A stretch of 64,000 nt of DNA from an uncultured Lachnospiraceae bacterium (lineage in GTDB: Bacteria > Bacillota > Clostridia > Lachnospirales > Lachnospiraceae), in NCBI GenBank assembly GCA_945919075.1, contig CAMEIX010000006.1, forward strand, positions 1 to 64,000, given 5' to 3'. Below the pieces are notes generated by a model. It was not told the DNA's origin, did not search any database, and worked only from the letters and a program-made list of their open reading frames with translations. Shown piece by piece: positions 18,394 through 27,213 of this stretch. Numbering within the stretch: the stretch's first letter is position 1; every line of letters starts with the position of its first letter. The translations under genes and the position numbers were made by a program.

Positions 18394-18987
18394 TTGAATG
18401 TTTTGGTAGTATATTGTCATCCTTGTGAAAATAGTTTCACCAATTTCATTAAGAATTCCTTTTTGAAAGGTTTGCAGGATGCCGGACATACCTATATCCT
18501 ATCCGACTTATACAAAGAAGGCTTTAATCCCGTTATGAGTGAAAGTGAATATTTAAGGGAAGGATTTTACAGACTGGATAGGAACGTTTCACCGGATGTT
18601 GTAAGAGAACAGGAGAGGATTAATGCATCCGATGCCATTGTATTTATTTATCCTGACTTTTGGACAGCATCACCCGCTATGCTGGAAGGCTGGTTTCAAA
18701 GAGTGTGGACATATGGATTTGCTTACGGAGATTCTCCAAAGATGAAAGTCCTTGAAAAAGCGCTTTTTCTAATCACAATGGGTGGCTCATTGAATGATGA
18801 AATAAGAAAAGAACAATTAGAGGCAATGAAGACAATTATGGTCGGAGACAGAATCAGAAACAGGGCGAAAGAGTGCGAAGTTTACGCATTTGACCAGATG
18901 ACCAGAGGATATGGAAATGATAACAATAGGAAAGAGCGAATAGAAAGATTTTCAGCTAAGGCGTATGAAATTGCAAAATCGTTATAG
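18394..18987 (+). CDS. NAD(P)H:quinone reductase-like flavodoxin-fold protein
   Basis: 197 residues. 'VLVVYCHPCENSFTNFI' at the N-terminus and 'FIYPDFWTASPAMLEGWFQRVWTYGFAY' in the middle are the marks of the KefF/MdaB quinone reductase group, which uses FMN or FAD to reduce quinones with two electrons. The start appears to be TTG at 18394, with AAGGAGG ten bases upstream; no in-frame ATG is near. Repeat copy B follows 35 bases after the stop. Confidence 0.8.
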   Translation: MNVLVVYCHPCENSFTNFIKNSFLKGLQDAGHTYILSDLYKEGFNPVMSESEYLREGFYRLDRNVSPDVVREQERINASDAIVFIYPDFWTASPAMLEGWFQRVWTYGFAYGDSPKMKVLEKALFLITMGGSLNDEIRKEQLEAMKTIMVGDRIRNRAKECEVYAFDQMTRGYGNDNNRKERIERFSAKAYEIAKSL

Positions 18988-19021
18988 GAAGAACGGATAT
19001 TAATGTCAGGGAACAAATCTG

Positions 19022-19300
19022 AAAATAAGAATTGAGCGAGCTCTTTAGAGCGAGAGATGCTCGAAGGGCCATAATAAGCGTTATTTTCTATGTTTGTAAA
19101 AAGCGCTGAGTTTTTAGAGGTCAAAATCAGCGCATATAAGAGAAAATAGAAAATACGCTGACATTTTAGCAATAAATGTAGGTAGGAATTTTAAAATTGA
19201 AAAAAGCGCTGAAAGAAAAGTAAAAAATGTCAGCGTAATCACAGAAAAATGAACTTTGTACCTATTCTCCAATAATGGACATCAGCGGAAAATGATAAAG
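19022..19300 (+). repeat. structured dispersed repeat, copy B
   Basis: This copy matches A and C through the whole core: hairpin GCGCTGA/TCAGCGC (19103-19109 with 19127-19133) and stem TACGCTGACATTTT (19154-19167) with its exact complement (19224-19237). It lacks the right end with GCGGTGCCATTC and breaks off 20 bases before the methyltransferase start. The left end GAGCTCTTTAGAGC is itself palindromic. Confidence 0.75.
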
Positions 19301-19320
19301 TAAAAGAAGGAAACTAAGAA

Positions 19321-20172
19321 ATGAACAAAAAAATAATAGAATTTCTAAAAAATCAGCCGATACTTTATGCCGAAAGTGATGATGCATTCTGGGATGATGA
19401 GCATATTTCAAAGCACATGCTTGCTGCACATTTAGATCCCGATTGCGATAGCGCGTCCAGAAAACAGGCAGGGATTATTGCTTCCGTAAACTGGATATCA
19501 GAGCTTTGTGGTGGCTCAGAAAAGAAAAAACTATTGGATTTGGGCTGCGGACCGGGAATTTACGCAGAGTTACTTGCAGAGAAAGGGTTTCAAGTTACCG
19601 GAATTGACTTTTCCAAGCGTTCCATAAATTATGCGATAGATAGCAGTAACAAAAAGCACCTGAATATCACATATCATTATCAAAACTATTTGCATATCAA
19701 TTACGATGAAGAATTTGATGTTGCAATACTGATCTATTGTGATTTTGGGGTTTTGTCTCCTGAAAATAGAAGTATTCTATTACGGAAAACCTATCGGGCA
19801 TTGAAGCCGGGAGGAATATTGATTCTGGATGCTTTTAACGAACCATATGTGAAATCTTTTGAAGAAATACAAAATATTTCTTATCAACCAGGGGGCTTCT
19901 GGGCTGCGGAACCCTACGCATTAATACAGAGAAATCATTATTATCGGGAAAGCAGAAACACTTTGGAGCAATATCTGGTTATCACGGAAAATAACTGCAA
20001 ATGCTATAATATCTGGAATCAAATTTATACACAGGATATGTTTGCTAAAGAAGTTACAGAGGCGGTGTTTGAGACAGTAAGCTTCTTTGATGATGTTCAG
20101 GGTAAGGAATATACATGTTTGGCAAATACTATCTGTGGCGTATTTCGTAAACCGGGAATTGAAACGAGGTAA
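19321..20172 (+). CDS. class I SAM-dependent methyltransferase
   Basis: 283 residues with motif I LLDLGCGPGIYAE (71-83), the acidic residue in 'GIDFSK' after the second strand, and a motif with 'ALKPGGILILDAF'. These give a complete SAM-binding fold. An N-terminal part of about 65 residues may recognise the substrate, which is unknown. The gene begins right after repeat B, whose end supplies most of the leader. RBS: AAGGAAACTAAGAA. Confidence 0.82.
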   Translation: MNKKIIEFLKNQPILYAESDDAFWDDEHISKHMLAAHLDPDCDSASRKQAGIIASVNWISELCGGSEKKKLLDLGCGPGIYAELLAEKGFQVTGIDFSKRSINYAIDSSNKKHLNITYHYQNYLHINYDEEFDVAILIYCDFGVLSPENRSILLRKTYRALKPGGILILDAFNEPYVKSFEEIQNISYQPGGFWAAEPYALIQRNHYYRESRNTLEQYLVITENNCKCYNIWNQIYTQDMFAKEVTEAVFETVSFFDDVQGKEYTCLANTICGVFRKPGIETR

Positions 20173-20183
20173 ATTCTCCTGAG

Positions 20184-20389
20184 ATGAAAGTTCAGGATGC
20201 AGTGATGCTTGTCGCTATGGAGCGGTTTGAAGAATACATCGGATATGCAATTGTAGATATAGATAGTGACGGGACAGAGGAACTGTTGATTGGTTCGAGG
20301 ATAGAAGCAGATAGATATAACTTATACTATGCTTCCGGCTGATTATGTTCAGATGAATCTTACGCCTATCGGTGAGTGGGTAAAGTAAA
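20184..20389 (+). pseudogene. relic of a lipoprotein-type gene
   Basis: A 52-codon piece (VAMERFEEYIGYAIVDIDSDG and on) ends at 20342, and a second frame continues ADYVQMNLTPIGEWVK to a stop at 20389. The DIDSDGTEELLIG segment resembles calcium-loop repeats in clostridial secreted proteins. The last piece resembles the tail (PADYLD...) of the lipoprotein at 27942. Both ends and a signal peptide are missing. Confidence 0.45.
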
Positions 20390-20423
20390 GTGAGGATTAT
20401 TATTCAAAACAAAGGAGAGCACG

Positions 20424-22229
20424 ATGACAACAGAAAAACAAAAGCATTCCCCTCTGTCAAATGTTCTGTATATGCTGAAAATATTGTGGTGTGGGAGTAA
20501 GGGGTATGTTATCTATACCTTTATCAAGGAATTCAACGAGAATGTATTCTGGACGATATTTTCAGTATATCTTACAGAGTGGATATATACTGCTATCGAA
20601 AACAAAACGCCCTTTACAATGCTTGCTTCATTCGTTGGAGCAATGTGTATAGGGCATATCTGTATTCACATCACGGCGGCAATTCATCAGCTTTGTGAAA
20701 AGCAGTTCCTGCCGAAAATGTATCAGGATTTTTACAAGCGTGTTATACGAAAGTCTATCTCAATGGAATATGCCGAATTTGAACGTCCCGATTTTTACGA
20801 CAAGTACACCCGTGCACTGAATGAATGTCAGCAGAGAGGCAGCACAATTCTCTACTACTCCGCTTATCTTGTGGCAAGTATTGCCTCGGTTATTGCGGCA
20901 ACAATTATTGTGGCAAATGTAGATCCTTGGTTGTTGCTGTTCATCGTGCCGATGGTGGCTGTTTCGATGTTTTTCGGCAAGAAGGAGGGCGACATCTACT
21001 ATTCCCTTGATATGTCAAACACCCGTGACGGACGTATCGGCAGCTATGCAAAGCGTGTATTCTATGAAAAGAAATACGCAGCGGAACTGCGTCTATTCGG
21101 TATAGGAAAGCTTCTTCTTTCCCGTCATGAAAAGGCATATGAGGAAATGGAGGAGCGCACTCGCAAAATGCGCAGAAAGTTGTGTATTATCGAGCCTGTA
21201 AAGTGGATATTATACCATATTCTGTCAACCATTCTCCCATATCTTTACATAGCATTCGTGCTGAACAACGGCGAGGCGCAGACCGCCGCTTATGTTGCGA
21301 TGATACCTGCTCTTTCAACTCTTTCATGGCGCACCTCCGACACAGTTGAGCTTATCGTTTCCCTTGCAAAGGAAAGCGCATTCGTAGCTAATCTGCGTGA
21401 GTTTCTCTCCTATGAACCGAAGACTGATGCTGATGAGCTTATCAAAGCGGAAAACCTTTCGGATATTGAGATAGAGAATATGAGCTTTACTTATGAGGGT
21501 GCAGACCAGCCTACCCTTCACAATGTGAATATAAGCATTAAAAAGGGCGAGAAGATTGCAATTGTCGGTCACAACGGTGCAGGCAAAACAACGCTTGTAA
21601 AGCTTATTATGGGACTTTACAACCCTACTGAGGGCACTATAAAGATCAGCGGTGAGGATATCGCAAGCTATGAACCCAAATCACTTCACCGCTGATTCGG
21701 GACGGTATTTCAGGATCTGCAGGTGTTTGCACTTCCGCTTTCCCACAACGTGCTTATGCGCAAACCGAAAAATGAAGAGGAGCGCAGACTTGTGGAGGAG
21801 TCGTTGCGGAAAGCACAGTTCGGTGACAAGCTTGACAGCCTTGAAAATGGCATCGACACAATGGTAACAAAGGAATTTGATGAAAACGGAATAGGGCTTT
21901 CCGGCGGCGAAGCACAGAAGATAGCCATTGCCAGAGTTTTTGCACGAAAGCCTGATATTGTGATCCTTGATGAACCAAGTTCCGCACTTGACCCTATTGC
22001 CGAGTACAATATGTATAAAAATATGCTTACCGCAACAGATGGTGAAACAGTCATCTTCATATCACACCGTCTTTCCGCCACCCGTGATGCTGACTGTATC
22101 TATATGTTTGAACACGGCACTGTAATTGAACAGGGCAGCCACACCGAACTTATGGCACTGAACGGAAAGTATGCCAAGATGTGGAGATTACAGGCGCAGA
22201 ACTATTTAGCTGAGGAGGTGACGGCATGA
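20424..22229 (+). pseudogene. ABC exporter (membrane-ATPase) interrupted by an in-frame TGA
   Basis: Read as one frame, this is a full-length 602-codon half exporter: membrane domain to about 320, Walker A GHNGAGKTT near 378, then the stop TGA at 21693-21695 right before the Q-loop (FGTVFQDLQVF), then the signature LSGGEAQK and Walker B VILDEPSSALD. Codons before and after the TGA share one frame, so this is a single nonsense change (or sequencing error), not a frameshift. As written the product would lack ATP hydrolysis. It overlaps the partner gene by four bases. Confidence 0.8.
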
Positions 22230-24058
22230 GCGTAAAGAGCAAAAAGAAAAAAGATAAGATCAAGATGAAGCGTCTTATTTCCAATGTGTGGTATGTGATA
22301 AAATACGCCTTTGGGCACGACAGCAGGCTGCCGCTTTCCTATATTATAAGCCGATGTGTATTTATGAGTATCGGTGCATTTATCGACACCTTTCTGCTTA
22401 TGGAGATCATCAATATTTTCACTGACACTGCCGATATTAGGAGCGTTGTAAAAGTGCTTGTGGTGATGTTAATTCTGTTCACCTTCCGTATGTTCGTTTT
22501 TCGATTTCTTGAAAACTATTTCTGGACGAAGATGATAGGCTTTGAGGGCAAGGTTCAGCGTGAGCTTATGGAAAAAGCACAAAAAATGGACCTGAAATAC
22601 TATGATATTCCCGAATACTATGATGATTTTGTAATTGCCGCTTCCCAGTCTGAGGAAATGTGCAAAAAGGCAATAATGAGTGTGGCCAACATTATTTCTC
22701 AGATCATGGCAATGCTTGTTGCGGGTACTATGATTTTAACAGTTAATGCGGTAATTTTTATTTTCCCCGTGATCGGATTTGTTGTGAATATTATAACCCG
22801 TTTTATTATTACGAAGTTAGAGTACGAATACAATCTCGAAAAACAGCGTATCGGCAGAAAAGCCGACTACTCAAAACGAGTTTTTTATCAGCCTGAATAT
22901 GCCAAGGAGATTAAGCTGACAGGCATTGAAGAAGCACTTATGGAACAGTATGACGAGGCTATCACCGAGGAACGAAAAATGGCGCTGGGTTACTCCCTTA
23001 AGATTATCGTGCCGACCCTTATCAACTGGATAACGGTTTTCACCTTGTGCCAGTTCTATGCGGTTCCTGTTTATCTTGCCTATCTTGCAATTGAGAAAGG
23101 GTCAATTCAGCTGGGCGAGGTTGCTTCACTAAAGAACGCTACCAACGGCATAAAGGGCTATCTTGACGATATGAACTATGCATTGGTGGATTTTCAGAAT
23201 GTGGGACAGTATGCGGAGAAATTCCGCCGCTTTATGGAGTACGAAATAGGCATTGAGGGCTGTGAGGGTGAGATGCCCGTCCCCGATGATGACTGCACCC
23301 TTGAACTGCGCAATGTAAGCTTCAGATACAAGGATACAGAAAAGTATGTACTTAAAAATGTCAGCATGACGATACGAAAGGGTGAGAAACTTGCTCTTGT
23401 CGGTGAAAACGGAGCGGGCAAGTCCACGCTTATAAAACTTATTATGCGCTTGTATGAAGTGAACGAGGGTGAGATACTTTTCGGCGGAGTTGATATACGA
23501 AGGCTGAACACCAAGGCTTACCGTCAGAAGATCGGTGCAGTTTTTCAGGATTTCCAGATCTACGGCGCAACTCTTGCCGAAAACGTTAAGACGGATTTTG
23601 TGGGCGAAGACGACAGCAAAAAAATCGTTGAGGCACTTAACAGGGCTGACTTCGGCGAAAAGCTGGCATCTCTCGAAAATGGTATCGACACAGAGCTTAC
23701 CAAGGAATTTTCCGATGAAGGAACAATGCTTTCGGGCGGAGAAAGTCAGAAGGCTGCAATTGCACGAATGTTTATGCGTGATATGCCCATCGCCATACTC
23801 GACGAGCCAAGCTCTGCACTTGACCCCATTGCCGAGTACCGTCTCAACAAAAGCATGCTTCAGAATGCGGAAAATCAAGCAGTCATCCTTATTTCACACC
23901 GTCTTTCCACTACAAAGGATGCTGACCGAATAATTCTCATAGAAAACGGCTCCATCGTCGAAAGCGGAACACACGCTGAACTTCTTGCCAAAAACGGCAT
24001 CTATGCCCAAATGTGGAATGTTCAGGCAGAAAAATACTGCGCTTCAATTTATGCGTGA
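22226..24058 (+). CDS. ABC exporter, second half (membrane-ATPase fusion)
   Basis: 610 residues with an N-terminal six-segment membrane domain, Walker A GENGAGKST near 393, 'AVFQDFQIYGATLAENV', signature LSGGESQK and Walker B IAILDEPSSALD. Intact. It forms a heterodimer with the product of 20424 in normal relatives. One sample line here counts at 52% GC, against 32% in the GNAT operon before it, so the pair differs in origin from its neighbours. The substrate is not evident. Confidence 0.87.
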   Translation: MSVKSKKKKDKIKMKRLISNVWYVIKYAFGHDSRLPLSYIISRCVFMSIGAFIDTFLLMEIINIFTDTADIRSVVKVLVVMLILFTFRMFVFRFLENYFWTKMIGFEGKVQRELMEKAQKMDLKYYDIPEYYDDFVIAASQSEEMCKKAIMSVANIISQIMAMLVAGTMILTVNAVIFIFPVIGFVVNIITRFIITKLEYEYNLEKQRIGRKADYSKRVFYQPEYAKEIKLTGIEEALMEQYDEAITEERKMALGYSLKIIVPTLINWITVFTLCQFYAVPVYLAYLAIEKGSIQLGEVASLKNATNGIKGYLDDMNYALVDFQNVGQYAEKFRRFMEYEIGIEGCEGEMPVPDDDCTLELRNVSFRYKDTEKYVLKNVSMTIRKGEKLALVGENGAGKSTLIKLIMRLYEVNEGEILFGGVDIRRLNTKAYRQKIGAVFQDFQIYGATLAENVKTDFVGEDDSKKIVEALNRADFGEKLASLENGIDTELTKEFSDEGTMLSGGESQKAAIARMFMRDMPIAILDEPSSALDPIAEYRLNKSMLQNAENQAVILISHRLSTTKDADRIILIENGSIVESGTHAELLAKNGIYAQMWNVQAEKYCASIYA

Positions 24059-24140
24059 TGTCCTTATAAAAACATCTAAAAGTTTATTCGCAAACTATCT
24101 TTTGACCAGGATGAGTTGTAAAAGGTGAGTTAACTGGAAA

Positions 24141-24526
24141 ATGAGAATTGACCGAGCTCTTTAGTGCGAGGGATGCTTCTTGCCAGAGGGCCATAATAGG
24201 CGTTATTTTCTATGCTTGTAAAAAACGCTGAGTTTTTAGAGATACAAATCAGCGCATAAGAGTAAAAAAGGTAATTACGCTGACATTTTAGCAATAAATG
24301 TAGGTAGGAATTTTAAAATTGAAAAAAGCGCTGAAAAAGAAGTGAAAAATGTCAGCGTAATCACAGAAAAATGAATTTTGTACCTATTCCCCCAAAATGG
24401 GCGTCAGCGTAAAATGATAAAATTTCAACAAACGCTCATTCGTTTGGCAATTTACAGTTTATCAATGCGGTGCCATTCGCATTCCGCTGCGCTTCATGCT
24501 CATGACGCGCTGTCGCGCTATGCGTC
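24141..24526 (+). repeat. structured dispersed repeat, copy C (most complete)
   Basis: This copy has both ends. The left end reads GAATTGACCGAGCTC, the core hairpin is 24225-24231 with 24249-24255, and the stem TACGCTGACATTTT (24276-24289) pairs with 24346-24359. The right end runs GCGGTGCCATTCGCATT to ATGACGCGCTGTCGCGC. TAGGTA inside the stem loop can pair with TACCTA downstream (about 24381), which would form a pseudoknot. Left and right ends, but not the core, recur at 63384. Confidence 0.78.
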
Positions 24527-24595
24527 CAGTCTGTGGAGGTGAAGAATATGGTGGTATTCTTACGATTAAGAAATATCTAAGTACATAGAACTGTG

Positions 24596-24638
24596 TTAAA
24601 TAGTTTTATGTACAAGCAAAATACTAAAAACTATTTAA
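24596..24638 (+). promoter_or_regulatory. 12-bp inverted repeat in the leader of the kinase gene
   Basis: TTAAATAGTTTT (24596-24607) is followed after 19 bases by its exact complement (24627-24638), ending just before the AAGGAG site of the gene at 24655. It could be an operator or an RNA hairpin that touches the ribosome site. Confidence 0.5.
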
Positions 24639-24654
24639 ATAAGGAGATTATGCA

Positions 24655-25383
24655 ATGATATTTCAAGACAATGTAATGAAAGAATATTTGAAAAATGTTT
24701 ATTTTATAACCGGAACACCTTGTGGCGGAAAGACGACGATTTCTCGGAAGTTAGCCAAACGTCATAATTTATTGGTTTATGATATTGATGAGCAGTTTGA
24801 AAAGCATCAGAAAATTTCAACCTCTGATTTTCAGCCGGCAATGAATAAAGTTTTTATAGATGCTGATGAGTTTTTTGGACGCACTGTAGAGGAATATAAA
24901 AGGTGGCTTATTGATAACACAAGAGAACAATTAGATTTTGTATTATTGGATTTAATTCGTCTTTCACAAAATCAGATTGTATTATGTGACTGCCATTTGA
25001 CAGTGGAAGAAGCTGATAAATTAACGGAAGCGTCAAGAATAGTCTTTTTGATAAAAGAACCATCGAATTTAGTTGATGATTACTGTAATCGCCCCGACCA
25101 TCAAGGATTCAGAGATTTTATTAACAGCACATCGGATATTGAAAAAGCAAAGGCAGTATGCAATGCGACCTTGAAAAGTCTCAACGAGAAAAGATGTAAT
25201 GATATCAAAGGCAGTCATTATTTTTGGATTGAAAGAACTGAAAATAGTACAGTTGATGAGACTGTAAGGAAAGTAGAGAAACACTTTGGCCTTGGCGGAA
25301 AAGATTTCAGTATGGATACCGTTATCTTAAGGATATTGTTAATTATGGAAATGGAACCGACCGATTGTATGTTAAAGATTTGA
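24655..25383 (+). CDS. P-loop kinase-like protein with an odd tail
   Basis: 242 residues with Walker A GTPCGGKTT (20-28), 'LVYDIDEQFEKH' and 'IVLCDCHLT', as in small-molecule kinases of the shikimate/AAA-type. The natural end is probably near residue 214 (VRKVEKHFGL). The last 29 residues (GGKDFSMDTVILR...) look out of frame; the +1 frame there reads GYRYLKDIVNYGNGTDRLYV up to a stop at 25395, like another gene's tail. So the 3' end is likely a deletion junction. Substrate unknown. Confidence 0.65.
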   Translation: MIFQDNVMKEYLKNVYFITGTPCGGKTTISRKLAKRHNLLVYDIDEQFEKHQKISTSDFQPAMNKVFIDADEFFGRTVEEYKRWLIDNTREQLDFVLLDLIRLSQNQIVLCDCHLTVEEADKLTEASRIVFLIKEPSNLVDDYCNRPDHQGFRDFINSTSDIEKAKAVCNATLKSLNEKRCNDIKGSHYFWIERTENSTVDETVRKVEKHFGLGGKDFSMDTVILRILLIMEMEPTDCMLKI

Positions 25384-25399
25384 TAGGAAAGAGTTAAAT

Positions 25400-26194
25400 A
25401 TGATGGACAATAAAGAAATAAAGGCGTATTTGCCGCCTGATTATCCCAGTGTTTCGGGAATTATTGCAGGTGTCAGTAAAGGACAAGTATGGGCTGATTA
25501 TACACATCTGCCGGGGATTTACGTGACCTATTCATACTGTGTCGGGGGATGTGGAATAGTTGGTAATCTGACGGAGTATTCGGATGAAGAAATAAAAAGT
25601 TTTTTGGAGAAAGTATTTAGCAATCTTCGTTCAGCGGGTGAGGATTCATTTGAATTTTCCTCCGAGAATGAAGGGATTTATGCGCGTATATTACCCTTGT
25701 TTCAAGAGAAAGAAATAGATTCTGAAATAGAGTATTCCTTCCTTGGGAAAAGCAAATGGGAAGAAGAGATTGCGATACCGGAAGAGGTATCGATTCAGCA
25801 GGTAGACCATAATCTGATTGAAAGAATAGAAAATGGCAAAGTCAAAAATGGAGAAATGTTTCTAAAGCGTTTCATGAATTCCTGGAAGGATGAAGAATCC
25901 TTTTTTGCTAACAGTGCCTCTTTTGTTGCAATCAGGAAAGACACTATAGTCGGAATTATTTTTGGCTCAGCCACCTATGAGCATAGGTGTGCTATTGATA
26001 TCGAAGTTGAGGAAGAATACCGCAGAAAGAGAATTGCAAGGCGGCTTACTGTGGAGATGCTGAATCATTTAGTGGATAGAGGATATGAATTGCAGTGGGA
26101 CTGCACACAGAGCAATGAGATTTCTCGAAGGGTAGCAGGGTCGATGGGCTTTGAACAGATCAGAGAGAGACCTTATTACTGGTTTGAAATATAG
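25400..26194 (+). CDS. GNAT-like acetyltransferase (long form)
   Basis: 264 residues. The N-terminal 130 residues are specific to a long GNAT group with 'YVTYSYCVGGCGIVGNLT'; the GNAT core is at about 170-264 with the loop EEYRRKRIARRL, where the usual Gly of the QxxGxG loop is replaced by Arg-Ile. It is the intact copy of a module; a fragment of a close relative lies at 7465. It is followed by the truncated helical-repeat gene, the same order as at 7465-8128. Confidence 0.72.
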   Translation: MMDNKEIKAYLPPDYPSVSGIIAGVSKGQVWADYTHLPGIYVTYSYCVGGCGIVGNLTEYSDEEIKSFLEKVFSNLRSAGEDSFEFSSENEGIYARILPLFQEKEIDSEIEYSFLGKSKWEEEIAIPEEVSIQQVDHNLIERIENGKVKNGEMFLKRFMNSWKDEESFFANSASFVAIRKDTIVGIIFGSATYEHRCAIDIEVEEEYRRKRIARRLTVEMLNHLVDRGYELQWDCTQSNEISRRVAGSMGFEQIRERPYYWFEI

Positions 26195-26265
26195 GTCTAT
26201 GAAAGTTTTTAAGTCCGGTTTGTAGAAAAATGCAAAGAACGATTGGGGTTCATGGAGAAGAAATT

Positions 26266-26582
26266 TTGATGACTTTGCTTCGTTGCTTGACCATCCAAAA
26301 TCATTGGTAAGAAATCGGGTGTTGTATATTCTTGCTGCAAATGCTAAATGGGATGTGGAAAATCGTTTTGTCAATGTCATATCTGATTTTCTTACACATA
26401 TAACGGATGACAAACCGATTACTGTCAGACAATGTGTTAAGGCACTTGCTCAGGTAGGCTTGGCGAAGCCACAATATATTTCAAGGATATTGTCGTGCCT
26501 GAGGGACGCAGATTTATCAAAGTATAAAGAAAGTATGCGTCCGTTGATTGAAAAGGATATAGCAGAGACAGAAAAATATTGA
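26266..26582 (+). pseudogene. truncated copy of the helical-repeat gene at 7610
   Basis: From NFDDFASLLDHPKSLVRNR to IEKDIAETEKY the sequence follows the gene at 7610 closely, at both base and protein level. The first about 45 residues are missing, and the copy ends cleanly before the chimeric GNAT tail. A TTG at 26283 could start a 99-codon peptide, but no good ribosome site is present. Confidence 0.65.
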
Positions 26583-26670
26583 TAGATTTCAAGCTTGAGA
26601 GATAGGGGAAATTTGAATAAGAGCCATAGGTGTGTGAATACTACTCTTAATATAGTGATTTCTGTTTATA

Positions 26671-26739
26671 GTGCAATGCTTGCATGTTAAGATTGACGAA
26701 GTGCAAATATTGCACTACTATATATATGGAGGTGCAAAT
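26671..26739 (+). promoter_or_regulatory. promoter with three regularly spaced GTGCAA operator sites
   Basis: A -35 box TTGACG (26693-26698) and a -10 box TACTAT (26716-26721) are 17 bases apart. The spacer holds the perfect inverted repeat GTGCAA-ATA-TTGCAC (26701-26715). A near copy, GTGCAA-TGC-TTGCAT, is at 26671-26685, and a half site GTGCAA at 26732-26737 touches the start codon. The centres are about 30 bases apart, three helical turns. This is what a helix-turn-helix autorepressor would bind; the next gene starts with such a domain. Confidence 0.75.
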
Positions 26740-27213
26740 ATGGGTAAACTGAAAGAGTTAAGAATGGAAAATAAGTTAACACAGCAGCAAGCTGCCGACT
26801 TGGTAGGAATTTCTTTACGCTCGTATAAATCATACGAAAATGATGAAGAAAAGGCTGGAAGTTTAAAATATAATTATCTGTTGCAAAAGTTGGCAGAGAT
26901 AAATCCGATTGATGAAGAACATGGAATTATTGATACTGAGTATATAAAGCAAAAATGCCAAAAAGTATTTGAAAAATATGATGTTAATTTCTGCTATCTT
27001 TTTGGTTCTTACGCAAAAGAAAAAGCAAAACCAACCAGTGATGTGGATCTACTGGTTTCTGCAAATGTAAAAGGTCTGAAATTTTACGGACTGGTTGAAG
27101 AAATAAGAACTGCGCTACACAAGAAAGTAGATGTTTTGGATATTAACCAACTTAAGGATAACTTGGAACTGATACAGGAGATACTACAGGACGGAATAAA
27201 AATATATGGATAA
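26740..27213 (+). CDS. MNT-type nucleotidyltransferase antitoxin with N-terminal XRE HTH
   Basis: 157 residues from the ATG behind GGAGG. Residues 1 to about 60 are an XRE-type helix-turn-helix (LKELRMENKLTQQQAADLVG). From about 70 it is a minimal nucleotidyltransferase: LFGSYAKEKAKPTSDVDLLV carries the GSYA and DVD residues. In MntA-HepT pairs the MNT protein adds AMP to the toxin and silences it. The HTH, plus the operator sites just upstream, suggests autoregulation. The next gene overlaps by eight bases and is the broken toxin. Confidence 0.82.
   Translation: MGKLKELRMENKLTQQQAADLVGISLRSYKSYENDEEKAGSLKYNYLLQKLAEINPIDEEHGIIDTEYIKQKCQKVFEKYDVNFCYLFGSYAKEKAKPTSDVDLLVSANVKGLKFYGLVEEIRTALHKKVDVLDINQLKDNLELIQEILQDGIKIYG

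Noticed and set aside
21693..21695. TGA as a selenocysteine codon
   Set aside because: The position before the Q-loop has no need of a Cys or Sec, and no SECIS-like hairpin is evident; a simple nonsense change is more likely.
23129..23878. Long minus-strand frame inside the ABC exporter
   Set aside because: It is a shadow of an intact ATPase gene with clear Walker motifs on the plus strand.
3911..24526. Structured repeats as integron attC sites
   Set aside because: They do not flank single genes regularly, no GTTRRRY-type core site is clear, and no integrase is visible. Only four copies are present.
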